A DNA stretch of 20,818 bases from Anaerolineae bacterium (GTDB taxonomy: Bacteria; Chloroflexota; Anaerolineae; B4-G1; SLSP01). Position 1 is the first letter of the stretch, and each line of letters begins with the position of its first letter. The DNA lies in assembly GCA_018055515.1 (NCBI GenBank), contig JAGPHL010000022.1, forward strand, positions 1 to 20,818, written 5' to 3'. This document shows positions 7,287-16,105 of the stretch, piece after piece. Made by a program: the position numbers and the translations under genes. Under the pieces are notes generated by a model. The model saw only the letters and a list, made by a program, of their open reading frames with translations. It was not told the DNA's origin and made no database searches.

Positions 7287-7508
7287 TTAGAAGACCGCGC
7301 GGATCATGAGCATTACCCCCAGAATGGCGAGGGGGATGCCCGCAATCGCGCCGATGATGGTGAGGCTCAGAAGCACTCCCACGACCAGCAGCACCACGCC
7401 TAGCACCGCTGTGACCAGCCGGCCGGTCAGCTTCAAAATCCCGCACACCAGATTCCAGAGCACGGCAAAGGGCCATAAAAACCACGGAACTGTCGTTGTG
7501 TCAATCAT
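7287..7508 (-). CDS. Small two-helix membrane protein of unknown function
   Basis: The 73-aa product begins MIDTTTVPWFLWPFAVLWN. A continuous hydrophobic stretch of about residues 30-50 (TAVLGVVLLVVGVLLSLTI) and a second one ending GIPLAILGVMLMIRAVF suggest two closely spaced helices with a short Gly/Ala turn. I do not recognise a named family, although small proteins of this pattern are common in bacteria. Two adjacent ATG codons exist (7511 and 7508). AGGAGG at 7515-7520 is 6 nt from the second and only 3 nt from the first, so 7508 is preferred. The frame is open to 7559 but that extension is charged and not supported by a ribosome-binding site. The 115 nt between this gene and the glycosyltransferase gene upstream hold no clear promoter. 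Confidence 0.65.
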   Translation of the reverse strand: MIDTTTVPWFLWPFAVLWNLVCGILKLTGRLVTAVLGVVLLVVGVLLSLTIIGAIAGIPLAILGVMLMIRAVF

Positions 7509-7623
7509 CATCCACCTCCTCTTTCGCGTAGCCAGATCAGGATCTACACAAGATTTCAACGTGCTACGTTTGCTTTATCCATTACGTAAGAGGGCCAAAA
7601 AGGTCGCAGGGCCTTGGTGGACG

Positions 7624-9903
7624 TCATCCTCCGGCGCGAACCCGAACGCTCCCCAGGGGAACCAGGGCATTAGGAAGTGGGGCCCCGTCCTCCGAGGCGG
7701 GGAGGCGCGTCCCATCGGCGGCGCGATACAATCCCGCCCACAGATGATAGTCGCCGGGGGGGAGCGTCGCCGGGACGGTGAGGACGTGCGTGTCGGGGAC
7801 GATGTCCCCTGGTTGCCAGAGCGGGGTGGGGAACCAGCCATTGCGCGGCTCGCTGTCGTGCTGGGCGTAGGCCGTCGCCGCCCCGGGCTCCCAGAGATGC
7901 ACGAAGGCCATCAGCGGCTCGTTGATGGTCGAGGCGGCTTCCCAGTACAGGGTCACGGTGAGGGGTTGTCCCGCCTGCACCGTGGGGCTGCGGTCATAGC
8001 CCCGCAAGATAATGGCCTCGCCGAAGTCCACCGCCAGCGGATATGCCGGCTCTGGAACCTGGGCTTCCTCCGCAGCCAGCACGACCGAGGCGACGATGGG
8101 CGGCGCGACGGGAATGTCCCCCGCGGTCGCCGGAAGCCGTTCGCCCGTCGCGGCGTCGAAGAGCCCGATTTCCAGCAGCGCGCGGAGCGGCGTGTCTACC
8201 TGGGAGGGGAGCGTCAGCTCGTACACATCGCAGAACGCGCGATCCACGGGCCATAGCGAGGTGGGGAACCGTCCCAGCCCTGGATACGTGCGCCGTGAGG
8301 TGATGATCCCGTTTTCGGGACCGAGAAGCTGGACGAAGACGGTGTAATCGCGCGTCATGGGGCGGGCGGCCTGCCAGCAGGCGCGCACGGCGAAGCCGTC
8401 TCCGGGCGCCAGTCGCTCTGTTTTCACGAGGGCGGCGCTCAACAGCAGCGCTTCGTCGCCGTAGCGCAGTTGGGGCGTCGAGCTCGTCGCCGACGAGAAC
8501 AATTTCGGCGGCGCAAAAGTCGCCAGAATCCGCGCGCCGGGGGCCAGGAGGGTGAGGGTGACGAGCAGTGTGAGGAGGAGCCTTTGGTAGCGGCGGAAGG
8601 CGCGGCCAGAACCTTGAAGTCCCGCCGCGATCAACACCGCCCACGCCCCAATCGCCGGGAACAGCAGCCGTCCGTGGGGCGCTTCGACCTGCTGCATCCA
8701 GTGCAACAGCGCGGCGAAAATCCCCATCAGCCAGAAAGCGCAGAGCAGGTAGATGGCTCGCGTGCATCGGGAGGGGACGGCTGAGGCAGGCCGGGGTCTG
8801 CGGAGCATCCGATAGAGTCCATGGAGGAAGGCGCCCGCCGTGAGCAGCGTCAGCGCGACGTAAATCCCATCGGGCCACCAGACGTGTCCCCATCCATACG
8901 CGCCCCAGAAAGAGCGCCACAGCAGGGGGAACTCCGGCACCAGCGCCAGCAGGGAAACCGGCGCCGGGCGTCCCCACAAGGTATTGACGTGATGGGACAT
9001 GCCCAACGGGTCCCCGTAGAGGAGCAGATTGCGGAGATACCACCCGCTGCCCACGAGCAGCGCCGTCAGCCCAAAGGCCAGCGCGGCGCGCCATGTGCCC
9101 CGATAGCGTCGCACTCCCAGCGGCGGCGAGGGCTGCTCCTGCGTCTGTCGCCATCCCTGCCAGAGCAGGCTCAGGCCGGTGAGGGGGAGCAGCAACAGCG
9201 CGCTCGTTTTCGTCAGCGCTGCCAGGCCGGCAAGGGCGCCGGCGAGGGCGGCGCGGCGCGGGGTAATTCCCCGCCGCAGAAAACGCGCCGTGGCCCACAG
9301 GGTGGCGGTGGAAAGGGCGGCGGTGGCGCTGTCGTTGCTGACCACGCTGCTCATGAAGACGAATTGGGGGTGAAAGCCCACCAGGGCCGCGGTGAGCAGC
9401 GCCGCGCGCTGATTTCCAAACGCCTCGTAGCCCACTCCCCACGCGGCGCAGACGGTCACCAGGCCGAAGAGCAGCGAGGTGAGACGGGCAATCCGCACGG
9501 CGAGGACGGCGCCGCTTCCCGGAAAGCCTTCCTGCGGGGTGTGGATGAGCATGTTTTTGTTGTCGGGCGCGGTTCCCGGCGCCTGATAGCCGAAATGTGG
9601 ATTGTGCCAGAACAACGTCTGCAGGTCGTCATCGGGGAAGGGGGCGCTGAGCAACGCTGCGACGGCGTAATAGAGCGGCGGTTGCGCCACTTCCTGATTC
9701 GCGCCGCTGGTATTGTCCTTCATGGAGGGCAGCCCGTGTCCTTCGGCGAGCCAGCGGACGTAGGCGTAGTGCCAGACCTCATCGGGCGCTTCGAAAAGCG
9801 GCGTGGCCCAGCCATGCAGCACCACCAACACCGCGAATGCGGCGAGGAGCGGGATGAGCGGATGCAGGCTGCGGCGACGACTAAGGCTACGGCTATGGTT
9901 CAT
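7624..9903 (-). CDS. GT-C-fold membrane glycosyltransferase A with two C-terminal beta-sandwich modules
   Basis: The 759-aa protein has an N-terminal membrane part (residues about 12-465, many hydrophobic helices) and a soluble tail. The first outer loop holds the acidic FEAPDE motif (37-42), the place where GT-C enzymes carry a catalytic Asp/Glu. Other landmarks are QPPLYYAV (74-81), GFHPQFVFMSSVVSND (176-191) and HGRLLFPA (410-417). GT-C enzymes transfer a sugar from a polyprenyl-phosphate donor on the outer face of the membrane; donor and acceptor are unknown here. The tail has two related modules (about 481-605 and 627-757) with YTVFVQLLGP and LMAFVHLWEP cores. Its membrane part closely resembles transferase C nearby, so the two are probably paralogues. 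The ATG overlaps the upstream stop by 11 nt. A DUF2142-type assignment is an alternative. Confidence 0.8.
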   Translation of the reverse strand: MNHSRSLSRRRSLHPLIPLLAAFAVLVVLHGWATPLFEAPDEVWHYAYVRWLAEGHGLPSMKDNTSGANQEVAQPPLYYAVAALLSAPFPDDDLQTLFWHNPHFGYQAPGTAPDNKNMLIHTPQEGFPGSGAVLAVRIARLTSLLFGLVTVCAAWGVGYEAFGNQRAALLTAALVGFHPQFVFMSSVVSNDSATAALSTATLWATARFLRRGITPRRAALAGALAGLAALTKTSALLLLPLTGLSLLWQGWRQTQEQPSPPLGVRRYRGTWRAALAFGLTALLVGSGWYLRNLLLYGDPLGMSHHVNTLWGRPAPVSLLALVPEFPLLWRSFWGAYGWGHVWWPDGIYVALTLLTAGAFLHGLYRMLRRPRPASAVPSRCTRAIYLLCAFWLMGIFAALLHWMQQVEAPHGRLLFPAIGAWAVLIAAGLQGSGRAFRRYQRLLLTLLVTLTLLAPGARILATFAPPKLFSSATSSTPQLRYGDEALLLSAALVKTERLAPGDGFAVRACWQAARPMTRDYTVFVQLLGPENGIITSRRTYPGLGRFPTSLWPVDRAFCDVYELTLPSQVDTPLRALLEIGLFDAATGERLPATAGDIPVAPPIVASVVLAAEEAQVPEPAYPLAVDFGEAIILRGYDRSPTVQAGQPLTVTLYWEAASTINEPLMAFVHLWEPGAATAYAQHDSEPRNGWFPTPLWQPGDIVPDTHVLTVPATLPPGDYHLWAGLYRAADGTRLPASEDGAPLPNALVPLGSVRVRAGG

Positions 9904-12652
9904 TGGGGGGCCTCACGGTGAGGGGGATCACGACGGCGTTCTGCGGCGGAGCCGATGCGGCGCTGCTCACGGCGAGCGGCCCCGCTTCATCGTACAGGCC
10001 GACGCGCAGGTCGTAGCTCCCCGCCGGCAATCCTGCCAGGGGATGCTCATCGGCGACGATCTCGCCGGTCACCCAGGTGTTGGTGGGTTTTCCTCCCAGC
10101 GCGGGCCAGCTGTCATGTTGCCCGATGAGGGGGCTGACTGTGCCGGGGGCCGTGACGTGGACGAACACGTTGTAGGGCGAGTCGCCGGTTTCCTCAGCGC
10201 GCCAGTAAAGGGTGAGGGTGAAGGGTTGCCCGGCGCGAGGTTCCGGCTCCAGCCGATAGCCAAGCAGCGCGGCGATGCCTGGGCCGAAGTCCCCCGTCGC
10301 GGGCAGCAGGCCGTCCGGCGGCTGGAATTCCCGCCCGGCCACGATAGAGATCTCTGGCCCGCGCCATTGGGCTGCCGGCGCGCCCGCGGCGGTGAGGAGC
10401 TCGGCGGTGAGGGGAGCCTCGGCGTCCAGCGCGCGGCAGGAGATGGGCAGGCGGAACTGCGTGGCGAAGCGGACGCCGGCGGGAAGCGGGGAGGTCACGT
10501 TGGTCGCCGCCAGGGGCAGCGTCACCTCGTGGCCGGCGAGAGATAGGCGCAGGACATCGCGTCGGTCGGCAACGGCATAGGGCGCTGTGGTCGCCCAAAA
10601 GGCCCGGCCCTCGAACAGCTCGCAGGGCCGCACGGTTTCCCGGCTGAGCCAGAACCCCAGCAGCTCGAGCGGGGGAGCTCCGGCGGTCGCCGCGCCTTGC
10701 TCTACCGGGATGGCATTTGCGGGGAGCGGGGGCGGCGCGGTTGCCGGCAACAATTCGACCGGCTGCAAGGTGATGCTCGCCGAGGCGGCTCCTGCCACGT
10801 AGATGGTGAGGGTGGGCGTGGTGCTGCCGGGAGGCGTCCAGGGGTCGGGCGTTAGTGGATAGCGACCCAGCACGGGCGTCCCCGCCTGCCAACGCGAGGG
10901 ACGGTAATCGCCGCTCGCCGGGGTGCCGTTGAAGCGCGCCCACTCATCGCCGCGAGCGTCGAGCAGGCGCAGCGTTACCTGATAGAAGCGCTCGCCGTGC
11001 GCGGCAGGATCTTCGGTGACCCAAAAGGTCCACACATCCAGGGTGCTGTCAACGGGCTGCGGCGCTTCGGGAAGCCGATAGCCCCACAGTGTCAGGTGAG
11101 GCAAAGTGGGCGTCGCCAGGCGTTCGGTGAGGTCCGGCTCTGGCGGAAAGTCGGCGCGGCGCGCAAGCGCAAAACGGCGCAAGCCCAGCCCGTGGAATTC
11201 CGGCGTGGGCACTTCGGCGCCCAGCTCCCCCAGCAGCGCGGGGACGATGCCGGTGGGGTCGGTGATGGTTTCGAGCCAGGTGACGAGCCAGACCTGGGAC
11301 GTGTCCTGGAGCGCGGCGTTCAGAGCGGCGGCGCCATTCGCGTAGTCAAGAACGTGGGTCACGTCCAGCAGTTTGTCATCGGGGAGGGGCAGCAGCCCCT
11401 CGAAGCCGGCATAGTACGCCCATGCCGGGAAGACCGAGCCTGTCTCCACGATGACGACGTCGCCGGGCGCGCGATTTTCCATGACGTAGTGCGCGACGCT
11501 GCGCCAGTCCTCCGTGGCGTAGGTCGGATCGGTGAGGAGATTGGCGTCCGCCTGCACCGAAAGCGCGACGACGAGCACGCTACACACGCCCAGGCCCAGG
11601 CGGGCCAACGTGCGTCGGCGTCGGCCATGAAGCTGCGCTGCCATCCCCCAGCCGATGGCCAGGGCCAGCACGGGCAGTGGCGCAAAGCCTGAGGCATGAC
11701 GGCTGCCCCATTTGGGCAGATTGCGGAAAACTACTGCCATGAGCCCCAGGGGCATCAGTTGCAGCAGGGGATAGAGTCCCGCGAGGGGACGGCGGCGCGT
11801 CAGGATCAAGGCCCCAAACGAGACTACCAGGATCAGGCCTCCCGCCGCGACCTTCCAGGCCGAGGGCAGAAAGTCGAAGACCGTCATGCCGGCAATGGAA
11901 ATGCGCAAAAATTCGGCGATGGGCAAATGCCCTTCCCAGTAGGTGGCGTTTTGCCCCAGCGAGGGCAGGGCTTCCAGAACCCAGGGCAGAAAGATCAGCC
12001 CGGCGAGGAGCGTGGGGGGGAACATCGCCCGCAGCCACGCGCACACCTCCTGCCAGGGACGACGGATCAGCGCGAGGAGTGCGAAGAGCGCCTGCCCCAC
12101 CAGCCAGAACGCCGACAGCGTCAATGAAGCCATGGCGCCCAGCACAGCGGCGCCCCACAGCCAGGCCCACCGTCGGCGGGAACGCGGTTCGAGGACGAGG
12201 AGCGTCTCGATTAACGCCATCCCCGCCAGGAGCGACCAGGCGATGAATGCGCCGTACATCCGGGTCTCGCGTGAGGCCCAAATCAATGGGGGGGCGAGCG
12301 CGCCCAAGAGCAAGGCCCAGGTTCCGGCTGAACGCTTGCCTGACAATCGGCGGGCCATGCGGGCCAGCGCTGCGAGCGCGAGCAGGCCGTAGAGGACCGA
12401 GGGGAACCGCAGGGCAAATTCGCTGGCGCCGGCGAGCGGAATCCAGCCGCGGAGCAAGACATAGTGGGCCGGCGGGACGAGTTCGCCCGCGCTGAGCGCC
12501 AGCATCTCGCGCACGCTTACCTGTGTGGTCGCCCACCACAGATAGGCCTCGTCATACCACAGGCTGCGCGCGCCAAGGCCTCCAACGCGCAACGCGAACG
12601 CCATCCACAGGAGCAGTATCGCCCCTGCGTGCCGCTCAAGCCATCGTTTCAC
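9893..12652 (-). CDS. GT-C-fold membrane glycosyltransferase B (GT39/PMT-like) with C-terminal modules
   Basis: The 919-aa protein starts with a membrane domain (residues about 8-370). The first loop contains LWYDEAYLWW (31-40) with the acidic DE pair, and SRETRMYGAF (127-136) is typical of GT39-like enzymes of the PMT_2 group. TEDWRSVAHYVMENRAPGD (380-398) begins a periplasmic segment often seen after the last helix. Three beta-rich modules follow at about 515-622, 655-772 (divergent) and 787-914; the last has YNVFVHVTAP and LRVGLYD cores. The expected role is transfer of a sugar from a polyprenyl-phosphate carrier on the outer membrane face, substrate unknown. The start is a GTG at 12652 with no clear ribosome-binding site; no better start exists downstream of the preceding stop. 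It lies 55 nt after the secreted-protein gene. Confidence 0.8.
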   Translation of the reverse strand: MKRWLERHAGAILLLWMAFALRVGGLGARSLWYDEAYLWWATTQVSVREMLALSAGELVPPAHYVLLRGWIPLAGASEFALRFPSVLYGLLALAALARMARRLSGKRSAGTWALLLGALAPPLIWASRETRMYGAFIAWSLLAGMALIETLLVLEPRSRRRWAWLWGAAVLGAMASLTLSAFWLVGQALFALLALIRRPWQEVCAWLRAMFPPTLLAGLIFLPWVLEALPSLGQNATYWEGHLPIAEFLRISIAGMTVFDFLPSAWKVAAGGLILVVSFGALILTRRRPLAGLYPLLQLMPLGLMAVVFRNLPKWGSRHASGFAPLPVLALAIGWGMAAQLHGRRRRTLARLGLGVCSVLVVALSVQADANLLTDPTYATEDWRSVAHYVMENRAPGDVVIVETGSVFPAWAYYAGFEGLLPLPDDKLLDVTHVLDYANGAAALNAALQDTSQVWLVTWLETITDPTGIVPALLGELGAEVPTPEFHGLGLRRFALARRADFPPEPDLTERLATPTLPHLTLWGYRLPEAPQPVDSTLDVWTFWVTEDPAAHGERFYQVTLRLLDARGDEWARFNGTPASGDYRPSRWQAGTPVLGRYPLTPDPWTPPGSTTPTLTIYVAGAASASITLQPVELLPATAPPPLPANAIPVEQGAATAGAPPLELLGFWLSRETVRPCELFEGRAFWATTAPYAVADRRDVLRLSLAGHEVTLPLAATNVTSPLPAGVRFATQFRLPISCRALDAEAPLTAELLTAAGAPAAQWRGPEISIVAGREFQPPDGLLPATGDFGPGIAALLGYRLEPEPRAGQPFTLTLYWRAEETGDSPYNVFVHVTAPGTVSPLIGQHDSWPALGGKPTNTWVTGEIVADEHPLAGLPAGSYDLRVGLYDEAGPLAVSSAASAPPQNAVVIPLTVRPPNEP

Positions 12653-12707
12653 GGTAGGGCGCTTGCTAATTTCAAGAGTGTCTTATGCTTCCAGGTCGGA
12701 CGGTCAC

Positions 12708-13808
12708 TCACGGCTTTACGATTTCGATGTTGCCGTATCCCTCGGTGACACAGGCGTCGGTAGCGGGGCGGCGGGAAAGCAGCCGGACGATGACTTTGTC
12801 GCCGGATTGCAGGGATTGCATCCCCGGAATGCTCACGCTGTGGTTCGTGGTAGGGGTCGGATTGAGGGCAGTGGCGTGCCATATATCGGCGCGCATGATC
12901 AACGGCAGGAACATCGTGTGGCTCATGGGAGCCGTCGTCGTGATCGGGGCCGTGCTGTGCATCGTTTGATACCATGCCTGCGTCGAGGCGGGGACGGTGG
13001 TGTTCCAGCTCAGGAGGAGGTTATCGCCGCTGAAGGTGGATTGCACTGAAGCAGGCTCAATGTAAGGCGAGTTCCATGAGGCCGGCTCCGGCAGTTTGCC
13101 GTTGGGAAATCCGACCTGTACCAGAGCGCCGTTGTCCCACCAGGTATCGTACCAGGCGGTCCGATCACCGGTGTAGGAGGGATTGGCGTAGGTGATGGCA
13201 GTGAGCCGGGTTCCCAGCGGTTCTACCGTCGTCGCGAGGCGTTCCCACGTGCTCAAGATGGTCTGTTCGGCTGACCAGGCCGTGAGCGGCGGCATTTGTC
13301 CGCCGATGAGATCGTTGTGAGCGTGATCCAGGGTGATTTGCGTGCCTTGCGGGTCAAGGCCGATGCGTGCATGGGGCACCGTCCCCGGGTTGCCGCGGCT
13401 ATTGACGTACATCGAGAACTCGTAGGGCACACAGGGGGTCAAATTCTCCACAACCTGATAGATCCCTGCATGGTAGTTAGCGCCCCATTTGAAGTACACT
13501 TGGGCGTGACGCCCGCTGTAAGGGGGCCACCGGAGGGTGCCGGGACGCATATCATCATATTCAGGGATCATGGTGTTTGCGGCCGGCATGTTCACCCACC
13601 AGCGATACCAATTCAGAGCCAGATAGTGGTTTGGAGGAAACCAGATGAAACCGTGGGTCGTGGGATCTTCGACTTCAAAGTCGCCATTTACCAAAACGTT
13701 GCCGTTGTTGGCCTGCACGGCAGGGACCGGGTTGGCGTTGGGCTGGAAGAGCAGCAGGCTGCCCAGCACTACCAGAATCCAAATGTAACGCAAACGCGAA
13801 GTTTTCAT
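12708..13808 (-). CDS. Secreted protein with galactose-binding-like and FN3-like regions
   Basis: The 366-aa protein has a signal peptide, MKTSRLRYIW then a Leu/Val-rich core, with likely cleavage after PAVQA (residue 33). NVLVNGDFEVED (37-48) opens a region to about residue 240, and IYQVVENLTPCVPYEFSMYV (116-135) continues it. The pattern resembles carbohydrate-binding galactose-binding-like modules. From about 250, LLLSWNTTVPASTQAWYQT (264-282) and NHSVSIPGMQSLQSGDKVIV (322-341) fit the first and last strands of an FN3-like domain, with an insertion containing FLPLIMR (300-306). No catalytic motif was seen. The start at 13808 has AGGGGGG about 3 nt upstream; the frame stays open to 14606 but that part is antiphase sequence of transferase C. 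Its place between transferase genes suggests it is a glycan-binding partner or a glycosylated substrate; this is inference. Confidence 0.75.
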   Translation of the reverse strand: MKTSRLRYIWILVVLGSLLLFQPNANPVPAVQANNGNVLVNGDFEVEDPTTHGFIWFPPNHYLALNWYRWWVNMPAANTMIPEYDDMRPGTLRWPPYSGRHAQVYFKWGANYHAGIYQVVENLTPCVPYEFSMYVNSRGNPGTVPHARIGLDPQGTQITLDHAHNDLIGGQMPPLTAWSAEQTILSTWERLATTVEPLGTRLTAITYANPSYTGDRTAWYDTWWDNGALVQVGFPNGKLPEPASWNSPYIEPASVQSTFSGDNLLLSWNTTVPASTQAWYQTMHSTAPITTTAPMSHTMFLPLIMRADIWHATALNPTPTTNHSVSIPGMQSLQSGDKVIVRLLSRRPATDACVTEGYGNIEIVKP

Positions 13809-13845
13809 AGACCCCCCTTCTCTATGGCATAAATGTAGAGGGACA

Positions 13846-13875
13846 AGTCCAGACAGGCAGTTTCCCGTCTGGACT
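13846..13875 (-). terminator. Strong hairpin between transferase C and the secreted-protein gene
   Basis: AGTCCAGACAGG (13846-13857) and CCCGTCTGGACT (13864-13875) form a 12-bp stem with one mismatch on the plus strand (G-U on the minus-strand RNA) and a 6-nt loop. On the minus strand it is followed by only TTGTCCCTC, so it may attenuate, block decay or partly terminate. The whole interval 13809-13909 holds nothing else that I can identify. Confidence 0.45.
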
Positions 13876-13909
13876 CTCCGGTGTGATTCTACCACAATTT
13901 TGCCGGGCT

Positions 13910-16105
13910 TCAGCGTGACCAGAGGACGAGGGCATCGTTGGGTTGCCGTTCGGCGCCGACGAAAGCGGCCAGGCGCGCGCCGGTCTCCGGATGATAGAGG
14001 CCCACGGCGATGGTGACGGGGGCCTCTGCCATGGCGAGCCTGTGGCCATCCAGGATGCGGTCGCCGGGAAGCCAGAGGTGGGTGGGGAAGGCCTGTCCCA
14101 TCGGCGGAGCGTCGCCTGTTGCCAGGAGTGCGCCATCGGCGGCGTAGGCATGGACGAAGACGGTGTAGTCCGCATCCACCGGTGCCAAGCTCTCCCAACA
14201 CAGGGTCACTTCCCACGCATCGTCCCCTTCCGTGAGGACGGCGTGGGTGAGCGCGAGCGCCTCCCCAAAGCGGGCCGGCGTTTCCAGCGGGGGGAGGGCG
14301 TCGCACGGCGGCTGACGTCCCTGGATTCGCAGGGTGTCCAGCCTGGCCGCGTCGCCCGCGGGCTGTCCCGCGAGGGTGACGGGGAGCCGCGCCTCCGTCT
14401 CGCCATCGTAAAAGGCGAGGTGAAGCTCCCATGCCTGCGTGGGAAGGTCGCTTGCGGGCAGCGGTAACAGCAGGCTCTCGCGGAGCAGGGTCCCGGCAGG
14501 CCAGGCGGAGGTCGGCAGATTGCCATGTCCAGGCCAGGCATCGTAGGTGAGGCGCAGGGTGTTGTCGCCGGGCCGTGCGGAGACGAGTTGCACGGCGAGC
14601 GCCCACTCCTCATCGAGGGGACGCAGCGCTTCCAGGTAGAGCTGCAGCTCCAGGGCGGGACGACAGTAGCTGGATTGCACCAGCCAACAGGCCAGGCGCG
14701 GCTGCGTCAACTGCGCCTCGTAGCCGCGCAAAGCGATGGCTTCCGCGCCGAAGACGACGTCGGTGGTGTGGGGGATGGGCGTCGAGTCCTCCAGACGGGC
14801 GGGAGGAGCGAAGAGCGGCGCTGCGCCGGCGAGGAGCGTGATCAGCGCGCCGAGCGGCAACCAGATGGCCCAGGCGCGCGTCAATCGCGGGTGCAGCTGC
14901 TGCCAGCCGACCGCGAGGAGCACTGCCAGGGCGGGGGCTGCGGGAAAGAGCAGCCGTCCTCCCGTCGCCGGGGTGAGGGCATTCCAGCGCACCCACGCGA
15001 CTACGATGATGACGAACCAGCCGCCCAGGAGCGTCAATTCCGCCCGTCGCGCAAGGGTGCGGAAGTGCGCCACAAGGCCCACACAGCCGCCTCCGAGCAG
15101 CGCGAAGAAGGGCCAGTAGAGCGCCCGGGGATAGAAAGCGCACGGCAGCTGTCCCCAATAGGAGCGCAGCATCAGCTGGAACGTGCCCCAGAGATCCACG
15201 CGGACCGCCGTGCGTCCGACGACGTCCAGCATGGGGGCGAGGGCGGTCAGATCGCCGTAGAGCCGCCAGTTGCGTCCCAGCCACGGCGCGACGAGCGCGA
15301 GCGCCGGGACAGCGAGCAGCACTTCCCAGCGCAGTAACCGGGTCAGCGGGGCGCGTTGGCGCCAGGCGTAGGCCAGGAGGGTCAATCCGCCCAATCCGAG
15401 TAATCCCAGTCCGCTGAGTTTGCTCAGCGCTGCCAGTCCCGTCAACACGCCAAAGCCGAGGAGGCGCGGCGGCGTCGGGCCGCGCTGCCAGACGTCCACC
15501 AGCAGCACCAGCGCCCAGGTGGCCAGCGGGGTGACGAGGTTATCGTTGTTTACCCCGGCCGCGAGGAGCAGGAATTGCGGGTTGAAGGCGACGATGGCCG
15601 TCGCCAGCGGCGCGACGAATCCCCGGGGTGCCAGCCGCCGGGCGAGAGTCCACGTCCCCGCGACGGTGGCGCATTGCAGGAGGGTGGAGAGCAGCCGCAG
15701 CGCGTAGACTGTGCGGCGATGTCCTTCCGCAGGAAACCCGGCGTAGGGATCGCGGCTCCAGGTGACGCGGTTGTAGAGCGTATCGCCGGAGCCGCAGGCG
15801 ACGAAGGTGGCGGGAATGGGCCGCGCGTCCGGCGCTTCGCGGGGCAAACCCCACAGGCGCACCCACGCCGCGCCGAGGAGATGGTACAGCGGCGGCTGTG
15901 AGGCTTCTTGCCGGACATGGAAGCCGGCCGCCTCGGCCTCGCCATGGACGGGCAGCCGGCCGGTCACGGCGATGTGGCGGATGACCTCCGCGTGTTCGAT
16001 CTCGTCGAGGTTTTCGTAGGCCGGGACCGTCATGTTCCAGGCCAAAGCCAGGCTCACGAAGGTCGCCAGAATCAGCCAGAGGCCGGCGCGTGAGGAGCGC
16101 ATCAT
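13910..16105 (-). CDS. GT-C-fold membrane glycosyltransferase C with two C-terminal beta-sandwich modules
   Basis: The 731-aa protein starts MMRSSRAGLW and has many membrane helices up to about residue 435. The first outer loop holds YENLDEIEHAEV (30-41), whose Asp-Glu pair matches the acidic GT-C site. SQPPLYHLLG (69-78), AFNPQFLLLAAGVNND (173-188) and GGRLLFPAAPAL (382-393) align with transferase A, so the two look paralogous. The soluble tail has modules at about 442-586 and 612-730, the second with YTVFVHAYAA and IAVGLYHPETG cores. Substrates are unknown. Three starts are possible: GTG 16135, ATG 16105 and ATG 16102. ATG 16105 is preferred because it overlaps the esterase stop in an ATGA arrangement that suggests coupling. 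Confidence 0.8.
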   Translation of the reverse strand: MMRSSRAGLWLILATFVSLALAWNMTVPAYENLDEIEHAEVIRHIAVTGRLPVHGEAEAAGFHVRQEASQPPLYHLLGAAWVRLWGLPREAPDARPIPATFVACGSGDTLYNRVTWSRDPYAGFPAEGHRRTVYALRLLSTLLQCATVAGTWTLARRLAPRGFVAPLATAIVAFNPQFLLLAAGVNNDNLVTPLATWALVLLVDVWQRGPTPPRLLGFGVLTGLAALSKLSGLGLLGLGGLTLLAYAWRQRAPLTRLLRWEVLLAVPALALVAPWLGRNWRLYGDLTALAPMLDVVGRTAVRVDLWGTFQLMLRSYWGQLPCAFYPRALYWPFFALLGGGCVGLVAHFRTLARRAELTLLGGWFVIIVVAWVRWNALTPATGGRLLFPAAPALAVLLAVGWQQLHPRLTRAWAIWLPLGALITLLAGAAPLFAPPARLEDSTPIPHTTDVVFGAEAIALRGYEAQLTQPRLACWLVQSSYCRPALELQLYLEALRPLDEEWALAVQLVSARPGDNTLRLTYDAWPGHGNLPTSAWPAGTLLRESLLLPLPASDLPTQAWELHLAFYDGETEARLPVTLAGQPAGDAARLDTLRIQGRQPPCDALPPLETPARFGEALALTHAVLTEGDDAWEVTLCWESLAPVDADYTVFVHAYAADGALLATGDAPPMGQAFPTHLWLPGDRILDGHRLAMAEAPVTIAVGLYHPETGARLAAFVGAERQPNDALVLWSR

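Noticed and set aside
7512..7623. Possible terminator after transferase A
   Set aside because: Only a 4-5 bp stem beside TTTTT can be drawn; this is too weak to call.
8821..9921. Plus-strand open frame of 366 codons
   Set aside because: It lies opposite transferase A, has low-complexity Arg/Gln/Gly-rich composition and shows no motif; it is a high-GC shadow.
13809..14606. In-frame upstream extension of the secreted-protein gene, about 266 codons
   Set aside because: The extension is Arg/Pro/Ala-rich antiphase sequence of transferase C; a signal peptide and ribosome-binding site mark the true start at 13808.
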